Shown piece by piece: positions 8,985 through 16,356 of a DNA stretch of 20,530 nucleotides. The DNA is taken from assembly GCA_020024475.1 (NCBI GenBank), contig JAHHTS010000041.1, positions 1 to 20,530 on the forward strand, written 5' to 3'. Numbering within the stretch: position 1 is the first letter of the stretch; each line of letters starts with the position of its first letter. The translations under genes and the position numbers were made by a program. The notes under the pieces are model-generated. The model did not search any database. It was not told where the DNA came from and saw only the letters and a list, made by a program, of their open reading frames with translations. This stretch comes from Oscillospiraceae bacterium. GTDB taxonomy: Bacteria > Bacillota > Clostridia > Oscillospirales > Ruminococcaceae.

Positions 8985-9307
8985 TATTGGTTATCTATTG
9001 TAAATGCGTCGCAAATAACATTTTCTATTTTTTCAATTTTTTTTAATTCTGAAATAAGTAAAGGCTTATCAACAAATCCAAGGCCATTTGCCTTTTTCAA
9101 TATTCTATCTATGGATATTCCAACACGATTTACTTCTCTTAAAAGAAGCGGTATATCAGCTGATGGTGCTTGTTTTACGAATGAGTTTAGCAGTGCTTGT
9201 CTACAATATGTTTCTCGAGACAGTCCTGTTTTTTTATATTTTTTAGTTAGTGTTTCCAATTCATCTTTATTAAAATAAATTTCTACTCTATAATTTCTTT
9301 TTCTCAT
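8984..9307 (-). CDS. mobC: MobC-like relaxosome protein
   Basis: This 107-residue protein begins MRKRNYRVEIYFNKDELETL, a ribbon-helix-helix-like DNA-binding start, followed by 'TGLSRETYCRQALL' and the MobC-like 'LLREVNRVGISIDRILKKAN' region. MobC proteins bind near oriT and help the relaxase open and nick DNA. I chose the ATG at 9305-9307, because GGAGG lies seven bases upstream. A start 30 bases earlier has no such support. The stop overlaps the relaxase start by one base. Its 5' end overlaps the small membrane peptide gene in another frame. Confidence 0.88.
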   Translation of the reverse strand: MRKRNYRVEIYFNKDELETLTKKYKKTGLSRETYCRQALLNSFVKQAPSADIPLLLREVNRVGISIDRILKKANGLGFVDKPLLISELKKIEKIENVICDAFTIDNQ

Positions 9308-9410
9308 TGTTTTCCTCCCATCTTGAAATATCACCATTTAATATAGATAGTGACATAATAATTAAAACTACTGCTCCACCAATAAACATTCCTAAAATTA
9401 TTTTAAACAT
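9288..9410 (-). CDS. DUF3789-like small membrane peptide
   Basis: A 40-codon gene hides between the oriT-like gap and mobC. It begins MFKIILGMFIGGAVVL, has one hydrophobic helix with a GG pair (residues 4-24), and ends in a charged tail with EENNEKKK. GAGAGG lies about 10 bases upstream of the ATG. Size, the GG motif and the position beside mobC match DUF3789 peptides of clostridial ICEs, whose role is unknown. The stop overlaps the mobC start by 20 bases, as expected in this compressed operon. Confidence 0.7.
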   Translation of the reverse strand: MFKIILGMFIGGAVVLIIMSLSILNGDISRWEENNEKKKL

Positions 9411-9433
9411 TACTCATATCCTCTCTAAGGGTT

Positions 9434-9490
9434 TCAGGGATTTTCCCTGACAAGATGTATTTGCACAAGCAAATGCGTTGCTTGCAGGAT
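9434..9490 (-). other. Candidate oriT: nested inverted repeats upstream of mobC
   Basis: Three perfect inverted repeats fill the 88-base gap between the YodL gene and the mob genes. They are TCAGGGA/TCCCTGA (9434-9450, 3-base loop), ATTTGC/GCAAAT (9459-9474) and CAAGCAA/TTGCTTG (9466-9484); the last two overlap and exclude each other. On the minus strand ACATCTTGT (9450-9458) sits next to the first stem and differs by one base from the YATCCTG-type nick consensus of MOBP relaxases. A second near-match, AATCCTGC, lies at 9485-9492. Position directly ahead of mobC and the relaxase supports an origin of transfer. The exact nick site is inferred. Confidence 0.6.
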
Positions 9491-9498
9491 TATTCCCT

Positions 9499-10206
9499 CT
9501 ATCTTACATGTTCAATTTCCGGCTTATACGGTACTGACACAATACCTTTTTCTGTTTTATAAAATATCTCTGGATATTTAAATTTATTCATATATTTATC
9601 TACTTGTTCTGGTGATAAACTTCCTAAATTCTCACCACTTGCATCACAAATAAAAAACGGGCCAGCAATAATATCTATTAACTCTCCCTCTTGTTTTATT
9701 CCTCTATTTAATTCCATACCATATATTTTTCCGCATTCATTACAAATAATACAGGCTGTATCTTCAAATGGATAATATGCTTCAATCATTCCATCTACTG
9801 CTTTTTGAAGTGAAGTTAACTCAGTTCCTATCTCTGCAATTGTAGCCATTTTCCCAGGTTCACAAAATACAACTTTAATAGTTTCTTTTATCACCTGAGA
9901 AGTATCAAAATCTACTTCTTTAAAACCTACTGAATCACAAAAATAGAATGATGTCTTTTCGTCTTTGACTGCAACTATGTCTGACACTGAAAGAGAACGC
10001 CCCATATATCCACTAGGTTTATTTATATTAAATATTTCATATACACCTTCAAGATTATCTGCTGTTACTTCTCCGTCAAATACTTTTCTATAAATTGTAC
10101 TATCTATATTTTTATTACCTTGTATCTTTTCAATATCATCGTGCCTAGCAAAACATACTCTGTTTTTATCTAATGCCATTTCAATTTGATAAATTTCAAT
10201 ATTCAC
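9499..10206 (-). CDS. YodL-DUF3846 two-domain ICE protein
   Basis: This is a 235-residue protein. Residues 1-100 match the YodL domain: MNIEIYQIE start, 'YRKVFDGEV', 'GRSLSVSDIV' and 'YFCDSVGFKEVDF'. Residues 108-195 match DUF3846: 'EPGKMATIAEIG', 'LQKAVDGMIEAYYPFED', 'CNECGKIYGMELNR' and 'IIAGPFFI'. This pairing is common in clostridial conjugative elements, and its biochemical role is not known. The GTG start at 10204-10206 overlaps the stop of the broken primase-like gene as TAGTG. The YodL match starts at the very first residues, which favours this start over the internal ATG. Unlike its upstream neighbour, it looks intact. Confidence 0.82.
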   Translation of the reverse strand: MNIEIYQIEMALDKNRVCFARHDDIEKIQGNKNIDSTIYRKVFDGEVTADNLEGVYEIFNINKPSGYMGRSLSVSDIVAVKDEKTSFYFCDSVGFKEVDFDTSQVIKETIKVVFCEPGKMATIAEIGTELTSLQKAVDGMIEAYYPFEDTACIICNECGKIYGMELNRGIKQEGELIDIIAGPFFICDASGENLGSLSPEQVDKYMNKFKYPEIFYKTEKGIVSVPYKPEIEHVR

Positions 10207-11110
10207 TATCTTTCTATTTCCCTTCTTTTAACTTTGATTAAATGTTGTAACTCATCATTTATATCTTTTCCATAAGATGATGTTTCTGATACAACATTGT
10301 ATTTGTCTTTTAAAAGCTCTAAAAGATTATTTCTAGCTTTTATTCCAACTTCATCATTATCAAGATGTAAACTGATATCAATGACTTGACTATTTTTATT
10401 TAAAAACCTTTTTAATGATTGTGGCAAACTATCCTTTTTATCGTGAACTCCTCCCAGTGATAAATATGCATCGTTTCTCCATTCTTTGTTTTGCATTATT
10501 TTTAATGAAATACAGCTTAATAGATCAATAGCCGATTCAAATATATGTAGGGTATCTGAGTTTTTATTTTCAATAATATTAAATGAATATTCTTAATTAC
10601 TACCTAAGGCTTCACCTTTAAAGCCACTTATTGTTCCTCTTAAGTTTGCATACCTCATTTTTCCATTTTCATCATATCCAGCAAATACAACATTATGATA
10701 TTTATCAGTTTCAAGAATATATTTATTTTTTATACAATAATCAATTATTCCCGGGTGAATACCTCTAGCTTTTAAATAATCCTGAACCTTATTAGTTTTC
10801 TCTGATAAATCTGGTAGTTTTAACACTTTTTCTTTTTTACTGTAAGAAAAAAACGGGCTGTTGTGAAACAGTCCGTCCGTTTATCATATTTACCGCCTCT
10901 GGCAGTGTATGTCCTTTTACTTTTATTAAGTAATCAAGTGCTGATTTACCACCAATACCTCTTGAAAACCAAAACCACATTCCATTACTGATTTTTAAAC
11001 TATCGTGTTCTCTTGTACAGCAACTGTATATAAAATCAGTTCTATTTGATACAGTTATACCACTTGTTTGGCTGTTTGGCACTATTGGATTTATTTTATT
11101 TTTCACATTC
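10206..11110 (-). pseudogene. DUF3991/TOPRIM primase-like gene, broken in three places
   Basis: Three consecutive fragments make up one gene. 10837 to about 11100 encodes the N-terminal zinc-finger/primase-like part ('TREHDSLKI', 'FSRGIGGKSALDYLI'). 10593-10846 encodes DUF3991 ('VQDYLKARGIHPGIIDYCI', 'YANLRGTISGFKGEALGSN'). 10206-10592 encodes the TOPRIM part ('HIFESAIDLLS', 'LSLGGV', and the metal-binding LHLDNDEVG). Removing one T from the T7 run at 10847-10853 joins the first two in frame. The second and third are in the same frame and are split only by a TAA at 10593-10595. The 5' end is lost at the junction near 11100. Such proteins are thought to act in ICE DNA metabolism. This copy should make no full product. 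Confidence 0.88.
10847..10876 (-). terminator. Terminator-like hairpin plus T7 at the frameshift
   Basis: On the minus strand ACGGACTGTT and AACAGCCCGT form a 10-bp stem with one A-C mismatch and a TCAC loop (10853-10876). Seven Ts follow at once (10853-10847). This is the textbook form of an intrinsic terminator, yet it lies inside the coding region of the primase-like gene, exactly where the reading frame is lost. The expanded T-run may have made it work as a terminator, or it may be accidental. Confidence 0.45.
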
Positions 11111-11122
11111 AATAGAATAAGT
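11095..11122. other. Junction between mobile element and chromosomal-type genes
   Basis: To the left, the minus-strand primase-like gene loses homology after about 11100. To the right, the plus-strand M56 peptidase begins mid-protein at about 11111. Both genes are missing their 5' ends at the same spot. This points to a recombination, deletion or insertion breakpoint, not to an ordinary intergenic space. No terminal repeat, integrase gene or tRNA is seen here. Confidence 0.6.
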
Positions 11123-12583
11123 TTGATATATAAGTTAAAACATAATTCCATTAAAAACAAAGAATTTGATGAAATACTTAATCAATGTAAAAATGAAATT
11201 GGTATAAATAGAAATATTCAAATAATAAAACAAAACTTTGTATCTGCTCCGGCGTTAATTGGTATTTTTTCACCACAAATTTTAATGCCGGTATACACAG
11301 AAAATATGAGCAAAGAAGATTTGCGTTTTGTTATTCTTCATGAACTTGGTCACTATAAACGAAAAGATTTATGGTTAAATGAATTATTGTTATTTTTGCA
11401 GTGTGTTTATTGGTTTAATCCGATAATTTGGTATTTATTTAAAAATTTTAGAGCTGATATAGAACTTTTAAATGATAATTTTGTTTTAAAAAAAATTGGA
11501 ACAGATAAAAGCAAAGATTATGCCAAATCCTTGGTAACGGTATTGGGATATAGCAGAAAAATTTCACTTGTTCCAAAAATGATTTGTATGTCAGATGGAA
11601 AGAAAAATGTAGAAAGGAGAATTAAAATGATTAAATTAAAAGAACAATTTAAAAAACATAAAATAGCTATACCGATTATATGTATTATTTTTATTGCAGT
11701 TATTTCAACTATGTTTTTGACAACAAAAGCAATATCAGAGCAACAGGCAGTTGAACTTTTAGAAAATAGTATTAAATATAATGACGGAAAAATATATTTT
11801 ACAATTCCAAAAGAATACGGAAAAGTTGAACAATGGAATATTATCATTGCAGGACGCCAAGAGTTTTCTGACGGTATGAGTATGAGTGCTCATTTTTTTG
11901 AACAAGAAAATCAAGAAAATAAATGGGAAAAAGGAAAAACATATAGTATAGATATAAATGAAAATAATTTTACAGAATTAAATATGGATGTGTTTTTAGC
12001 AGATAAAGCTGAAAAAAGTATTGATTTAATGACATATTTTAATAATGAAGCAATTAAAAAAATAAAATCTATACAATTTCAAAACCAAGAAGGAAATCCT
12101 CAAAATTTTCAAGTTGTAGGTGAATTTCCACAACAATGGGTAGTAAAACCGTACAATGAAGAAAGTTATTTACCGGGTGATTTTGAAAATTCAGTTACTA
12201 TTTATAATGGTGATACGATTATTGGCTCTATTGGTTATAGTTATTTTAATGTAAACGATATAGATATACCACAAGAAGATTATTATAAAGCAGTTTATAC
12301 TGAATTAAGATTGTCAAGCTTGTATGTATGGGACCCTTATACAATGTCTTTTAGTGATGATAATGTGGAAACCGGTGTTGCGGAGCTTTGGTATTTGAAA
12401 CCAGATGAAATAGATAATTATATGGGACAATTACCGAATTGTCCGGCGATAGAAACAAAGGCAATTTTATCTTATAATAAAAATTTGGGGGTATATATTG
12501 GATTGGCGTTTAACCCTGACCAAATAGAGAACATAAATATTGAAGAACTTGCTAAGACAATAAAAATAATGGAATTATCTTAA
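11111..12583 (+). pseudogene. M56/BlaR1-type metallopeptidase, N-terminally truncated
   Basis: The reading frame opens at the junction and matches BlaR1-like membrane peptidases only from the region just before 'NQCKNEIGINRNIQI' onward. The zinc site HELGH (plus-strand 11339-11353) is intact, with the third-ligand glutamate expected in 'ADIELLNDNF'. A later membrane helix (about 11665-11730, 'IPIICIIFIAVISTMF') leads to a 280-residue outer domain of unknown family, probably the sensor. The first 100-150 residues, normally several membrane helices, are missing. No ribosome binding site precedes the TTG at 11123 or any other early start codon. A MecI/BlaI-type repressor gene, usually next door, is absent and may have been lost at the junction. 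Confidence 0.8.
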
Positions 12584-12662
12584 TATACTTAAATTGGTAT
12601 ATAACAATAATGTGTATTTTGAATTGTATGATGTTTGTTAATGTGTTTTAAAATAATTTGAT

Positions 12663-12706
12663 AAAAACTCTCTTGTATTGTTTTATGGCAAAACAAGGGA
12701 GTTTTT
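12663..12706 (+). terminator. Intrinsic terminator after the M56 gene
   Basis: AAAAACTCTCTTG and CAAGGGAGTTTTT pair with one G-T wobble. An inner GTTTT/AAAAC stem extends it past a 4-base bulge, and the right arm ends in five Ts. It lies 80 bases after the peptidase stop and separates it from the sigma factor promoter. Confidence 0.75.
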
Positions 12707-12736
12707 AGGTTTATAAATTAAAATAATAAAATAAAT

Positions 12737-12766
12737 TTGACCAAATTGTATTTTTATACGTATTAT
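12737..12766 (+). promoter_or_regulatory. Probable promoter of the ECF sigma operon
   Basis: TTGACC (12737-12742), an 18-base spacer and TATTAT (12761-12766) resemble a sigma-A promoter. The distance to the GTG start at 12786 gives a very short leader holding GAGGAG. An autoregulated ECF-type promoter overlapping this region cannot be excluded, but no clear AAC/CGT pair is seen. Confidence 0.45.
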
Positions 12767-12785
12767 TAATGAGAGGAGTGATAAA

Positions 12786-13268
12786 GTGTCAAATAAAATA
12801 TTGCAAACTGATATTGATGATATAGTGCAAAAATACAGCGATATGCTATTTAGAATTGCACTTGTTATGCTTAAAAATCCAAATGATGCAGAGGATGCAG
12901 TTCAAGAAACATTTTTAAAATATTTTCAAAAAGAACCGGTATTTAATAATGACAATCATAAAAAAGCTTGGTTTATAAAAGTTATTACAAATAAATGTAT
13001 AGACGTACAACGGTTTAACTATAAGCATCCCAAAATTGATATTACAGAGCTGAATAACTATGTATCGAATTCGGAAAGTTGCGGAATTATTGATGCACTT
13101 ATGGAAATACCAGATAAGTTTAAGATTGTTATGTTGCTTTATTATATTGAAGAATATAAAGTTGAGGAAATTGCAAATATAATTGGAAAGTCAACATCAG
13201 CAGTGAAAATGAGATTACAAAAAGGCCGTAAATTGTTGGAGCAAAAATATATAAAGGAGTATATGTAA
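12786..13268 (+). CDS. ECF-type RNA polymerase sigma factor
   Basis: This 160-residue sigma70-family factor should direct RNA polymerase to a small regulon, probably an envelope-stress one. Region 2 spans about residues 15-80, with 'DAEDAVQETFLKYF' and 'WFIKVITNKCID'. Region 4 spans about 100-155, with the helix-turn-helix 'YKVEEIANIIGKSTSAVKMRLQKGR'-like stretch. Regions 1 and 3 are absent, as in ECF factors. The GTG start is fixed by GAGGAG eight bases upstream. The stop directly abuts the ATG of the DUF4179 gene, the usual place for an anti-sigma factor. Confidence 0.92.
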   Translation: MSNKILQTDIDDIVQKYSDMLFRIALVMLKNPNDAEDAVQETFLKYFQKEPVFNNDNHKKAWFIKVITNKCIDVQRFNYKHPKIDITELNNYVSNSESCGIIDALMEIPDKFKIVMLLYYIEEYKVEEIANIIGKSTSAVKMRLQKGRKLLEQKYIKEYM

Positions 13269-14321
13269 ATGAACAATAAGTTTTTAAAAAAAGCTGTTGA
13301 AGATATAACTATGCCAGAAGATATGAAAAATCGTATTACTAATAACATAAAAAAATCTAAAAAGGACAAAGGAATATCATTTAATAGATTTAAAAAGCAG
13401 TTTATTGCAGCCGCAGTTATAGTTTTATGTATAAGTAGCGCTATCCCGGTTGTTGCAAAAAATGTTGACTCTATTTATGAAATTATGTATCTTATTTCTC
13501 CACAAATTGCAAATAATTTTCAGCCTGTTCAAAAAAGTGATATTAGTAATGGTATTAAAATGGAAGTAAAGTCGGTATATTTACACAATAATACTGCTGA
13601 AATCTATATAACAATGCAGGATTTAAACGGAAATCGTGTTGACGAAACAATCGATTTATATGATAGTTATGATATTTATACACCTTTTAATAGTACAGCA
13701 TATTGTGAACGTGTTGGATATGATGAACATACAAAAACTGCTACTTTTATGATTAGTATTTCTCAAGATAATAATAAAAAAATTGAGGGGAAAAAGATTA
13801 CATTTTCTGTTAAAAGATTTTTAAGCCAAAAATCAGAATATGAAAAAGTGGAGTTTCCAATAAATCTTTCTGAAATTACGGTTGCAGATAAAACTCAAAA
13901 AGTAGATATAACCGGTGGTGGTGGAATAAATTATGATGAAAAAGTTTATGATGATGAATATGAGGTTCTAACTCCGCAAATAATGGAAAATGTATCTTCA
14001 ATTGCAGGTATAGATTTTACAGGAATAGGATTTATAAAAGATAAATTGCATGTTCAAATTGGAATTAAAGACATAAGAAATAATGATAATCACGGATTTT
14101 TTTATCTTATAGATAATAACGGAAAACAAATTGAATGCGATGCGAATTATTATTTTGATGATAACAGTAAAGATGAGAGCGTAGACTATATAGAATATAT
14201 TTTTTCAATTACTCCGCAAGAACTTAAAAATTGTACTTTATATGGAGATTTTTATACTTCCGGGTTAGTGACAGAAGGTGATTGGAAAGTTACATTTCCA
14301 ATTGAAAATATAGAGCAATAG
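13269..14321 (+). CDS. DUF4179 membrane protein, probable anti-sigma factor
   Basis: This is a 350-residue protein. The cytoplasmic N-terminus (residues 1-45, 'MPEDMKNRITNNIKKSKK') is short and basic. One membrane helix follows at about 48-65 ('AAAVIVLCISSAIPVVA'). An outer domain of 280 residues begins with the DUF4179-type 'VDSIYEIMYLI' region and is rich in beta-strand patterns. DUF4179 proteins are commonly paired with ECF sigma factors and are thought to hold them at the membrane. The start codon touches the sigma stop, and its ribosome binding site (GGAG) lies within the sigma gene, so the pair should be co-translated. The triggering signal is unknown. Confidence 0.82.
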   Translation: MNNKFLKKAVEDITMPEDMKNRITNNIKKSKKDKGISFNRFKKQFIAAAVIVLCISSAIPVVAKNVDSIYEIMYLISPQIANNFQPVQKSDISNGIKMEVKSVYLHNNTAEIYITMQDLNGNRVDETIDLYDSYDIYTPFNSTAYCERVGYDEHTKTATFMISISQDNNKKIEGKKITFSVKRFLSQKSEYEKVEFPINLSEITVADKTQKVDITGGGGINYDEKVYDDEYEVLTPQIMENVSSIAGIDFTGIGFIKDKLHVQIGIKDIRNNDNHGFFYLIDNNGKQIECDANYYFDDNSKDESVDYIEYIFSITPQELKNCTLYGDFYTSGLVTEGDWKVTFPIENIEQ

Positions 14322-14342
14322 TAACTAAATATTTGCATAAAA

Positions 14343-14367
14343 AAGCGACAGAAAGTTTCTGTCGCTT
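14343..14367. terminator. Bidirectional terminator between convergent genes
   Basis: AAGCGACAG and CTGTCGCTT form a perfect 9-bp stem with a 7-base loop. On the minus strand the stem is followed by six Ts, so it fits best as the terminator of the DUF5808 gene. It also lies 20 bases after the DUF4179 stop and can serve the plus strand. Confidence 0.8.
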
Positions 14368-14397
14368 AAAATATATTGCAGTAATTAACGATTTGAT

Positions 14398-15747
14398 TTA
14401 TTTTGATTTATATAAATTATTTAAAGATAGAAAAATCTCTTTTGAAATTTCTGAATTTCGTGTGCCAAATATATAGTATCTTTCATCCGTTGTTTTTATT
14501 TTTATATAAGGAGGTGTTTTTGGGTCAGCAATAATTTTTAAATTATCCATACCACTGCCATAAAAACTGCCTTTATATAAATTTTGACTTCCTAGAGCAT
14601 TTGTTCTAAATAAATCATTTGGTAAAGTTTCTAGAAGTTGAATTTCTTCAATTTCATCAAAATCAATTTCATACTCTGTTGAACCGCTGCTACAAACTAT
14701 AGATGTGTTTTTTAACTGTAAATTTATAGGGCTTTTGTCTTCCAAAGCTATGCCAACAACAAGAATCATTGTAAAAATCAGCAATCCAGCACTTAATATC
14801 GACATAAATTTTCCGGTTTTTGTAGCGAGATTAAATGTGCTGCTAACCCCTACACGTTGGTTTATCATTATATGACTATCATTTGGATTATAGTAAAACA
14901 TACCCCAAATCCAATAATCATCTTCATCAACATAATAATCTTTTCCACTTTCAAGTGTAAGTGATTCTTGTAATTTTCTTGTTTGCATTTCTAAACATAT
15001 AATAATAGAAGCACACACTAAACTGCTAGTTATAATCATTGAAATGGCAAAAATATCAGAAAAAGTAAAAAGCCAAACAGAAATAGAGATAAACATAGCT
15101 TGATATGCACCTACAATCCAAACTTTTTTCCATATATTATATCGAAAAAAACTAAGAGTGTTTGTAAGTTTGGTATCATTGTCAACAGTTTCTGATTTTT
15201 TGCGATAAAGAAAAGATGAAACCAAAAAGCTAATAATAACTATAATTAACGATAAAGTGTGTACAAACCACATATTTTTTTGTATTAATATAAAACCAAT
15301 ACAAATAAATATAGGTAAAATATATGTGGCTATATTTGGCTTTTTATATTCAATTATTGTGCTCACATTTACACGCACTTGCTGACTTGTTTTGATAGTC
15401 CAGCCGTTTTCCAGTTTAAGTTTTTTTAATTTTTGATTAGTTCTAATAAATAGAAGAATAGGCAGTATTAAAATAAGCATAAACACAATAGCCCAGCAAA
15501 TCATGCTTATAGTTATATCTTTTATAAAAAAGCCAGCAATGTTTATAATTGTAAATATTAAAAATAAATTTGAGTATGATTTTTTTGTGTTTTCTAAGAT
15601 TGTATTTACTTGCGGATTATTGCGAGCCTCAAATGGAAGAGTTACACCCATAACAATGTTCTTTTTAAATTTAATTTCATTTTTATTAGTGATATACATA
15701 ATCCCGGTTGTAAACAAAAGACAACTCCATATAATTATACCTGTCAT
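14398..15747 (-). CDS. DUF5808 membrane protein with C-terminal PH-like domain
   Basis: This 449-residue multi-pass membrane protein has about eight hydrophobic segments, at roughly 2-20, 58-75, 80-102, 140-157, 160-182, 213-230, 233-250 and 310-330. A soluble loop holds the DUF5808 signature 'YWIWGMFYYNPNDSHIMIN' (about 272-291). The last 100 residues ('EYEIDFDEIEEIQLLETLPN' and onward) look like a bacterial PH-type domain. Function is unknown; such proteins often sit behind YtrA-type GntR repressors. Here the ATG follows the repressor stop by one base, with GGAGG upstream, so both are in one operon controlled by that repressor. Confidence 0.8.
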   Translation of the reverse strand: MTGIIIWSCLLFTTGIMYITNKNEIKFKKNIVMGVTLPFEARNNPQVNTILENTKKSYSNLFLIFTIINIAGFFIKDITISMICWAIVFMLILILPILLFIRTNQKLKKLKLENGWTIKTSQQVRVNVSTIIEYKKPNIATYILPIFICIGFILIQKNMWFVHTLSLIIVIISFLVSSFLYRKKSETVDNDTKLTNTLSFFRYNIWKKVWIVGAYQAMFISISVWLFTFSDIFAISMIITSSLVCASIIICLEMQTRKLQESLTLESGKDYYVDEDDYWIWGMFYYNPNDSHIMINQRVGVSSTFNLATKTGKFMSILSAGLLIFTMILVVGIALEDKSPINLQLKNTSIVCSSGSTEYEIDFDEIEEIQLLETLPNDLFRTNALGSQNLYKGSFYGSGMDNLKIIADPKTPPYIKIKTTDERYYIFGTRNSEISKEIFLSLNNLYKSK

Positions 15748-15748
15748 A

Positions 15749-16117
15749 TTAAATTTCCTCCTTTAAGCTTTTTTTGCAATAAGTTATAATTTCTTCATCG
15801 GATAATCCTTGCAGACGCATTTCTGCTAAAATCAAATGTAAACGATTAACGATATCTTTTGATATTTTTTCAGTTTGACATATATTTGTGATAACAGTAC
15901 CACTTCGTCTATTGGTACACACATATCCTTCTGTTTTTAACAGTTGATAAGCTTTGCTGACTGTCATCATATTTATGCCACTTTCGTCCGATAATGCTCT
16001 TATTGTAGGAAGTGTATCTCCGTGTTTTAATTCTCCTTTGGAAATGGATAGCACAACTTGATTGCGTATTTGTATATATAATGGTGTTTCACTTTGAAAA
16101 TCAAAGTTCCAAATCAA
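15749..16117 (-). CDS. YtrA-type GntR-family repressor
   Basis: This 122-residue regulator has an N-terminal GntR winged helix (residues 10-78) with 'PLYIQIRNQVVLSISKGEL', 'GDTLPTIRALSDESGIN' and 'MMTVSKAYQLLKTEGYV'. A short C-terminal helix pair (about 85-118) serves for dimerisation. That short tail is the mark of the YtrA subfamily, whose members often control membrane transport or stress genes. The TTG start at 16115-16117 is decided by AGGAGG eight bases upstream. A long palindrome over its own promoter is the obvious operator, so it should repress itself and the DUF5808 gene. Confidence 0.9.
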   Translation of the reverse strand: MIWNFDFQSETPLYIQIRNQVVLSISKGELKHGDTLPTIRALSDESGINMMTVSKAYQLLKTEGYVCTNRRSGTVITNICQTEKISKDIVNRLHLILAEMRLQGLSDEEIITYCKKSLKEEI

Positions 16118-16132
16118 ATTTATCTCCTCCTT

Positions 16133-16163
16133 TTATTTGCATTATAACATATAATGCAAATAA
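16133..16163. promoter_or_regulatory. Operator palindrome for the GntR repressor
   Basis: Two perfect 13-base arms, TTATTTGCATTAT (16133-16145) and ATAATGCAAATAA (16151-16163), flank a 5-base centre. The site covers the -10 box and spacer of the repressor promoter. A further partial copy, AATGCAA, follows at 16162-16168 and may give a second, weaker contact. Confidence 0.82.
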
Positions 16164-16168
16164 TGCAA
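16141..16168 (-). promoter_or_regulatory. Promoter of the GntR-DUF5808 operon
   Basis: On the minus strand TTGCAT (16168-16163), a 16-base spacer and a perfect TATAAT (16146-16141) form a good sigma-A promoter. Transcription would start about 20 bases before the TTG start codon. The operator palindrome lies on top of it. Confidence 0.75.
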
Positions 16169-16257
16169 TAGTAACTTTGAAATACTATATTAATTATTTT
16201 GATTAATCTTGTGTTACAATTAAAAAAATATAATAAAATATAATATATAACTATAAT

Positions 16258-16305
16258 AAACAAATAGTCTCCAACTGGTTATCCACCAATGGAGACTATT
16301 TGTTT
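16258..16305 (-). terminator. Long perfect inverted repeat after the hydrogenase operon
   Basis: AAACAAATAGTCTCCA and TGGAGACTATTTGTTT are perfect 16-base arms around a 16-base loop, which itself holds a 4-bp TGGT/ACCA stem. It starts 52 bases after the phosphatase stop. On the minus strand the stem is followed by ATTATAG and AT-rich sequence, not a clean U-run. It most likely ends the hydrogenase operon. A small mobile-element remnant is a second possibility. Confidence 0.6.
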
Positions 16306-16356
16306 AGAATGAACAGTGTTATTATTAAATATTATATTTACCATATAATATATAAA

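Noticed and set aside
10206..10496. Separate small TOPRIM gene starting at the ATG at 10496
   Set aside because: The same frame continues upstream with family-like sequence (HIFESAIDLLS) to the TAA at 10593, so it is the end of a broken gene. Weak restart translation remains possible.
11095..11122. attL/attR end of the element
   Set aside because: No integrase gene, no direct repeat pair and an element gene cut off at the joint; a rearrangement fits better.
11123..11125. TTG as true start of the M56 peptidase
   Set aside because: No ribosome binding site precedes it, homology starts mid-protein, and the N-terminal membrane helices of the family are missing.
10837..11160. Independent 107-residue gene
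   Set aside because: Its middle and end match the N-terminal part of DUF3991/TOPRIM proteins, and the first 25 residues come from sequence beyond the junction.
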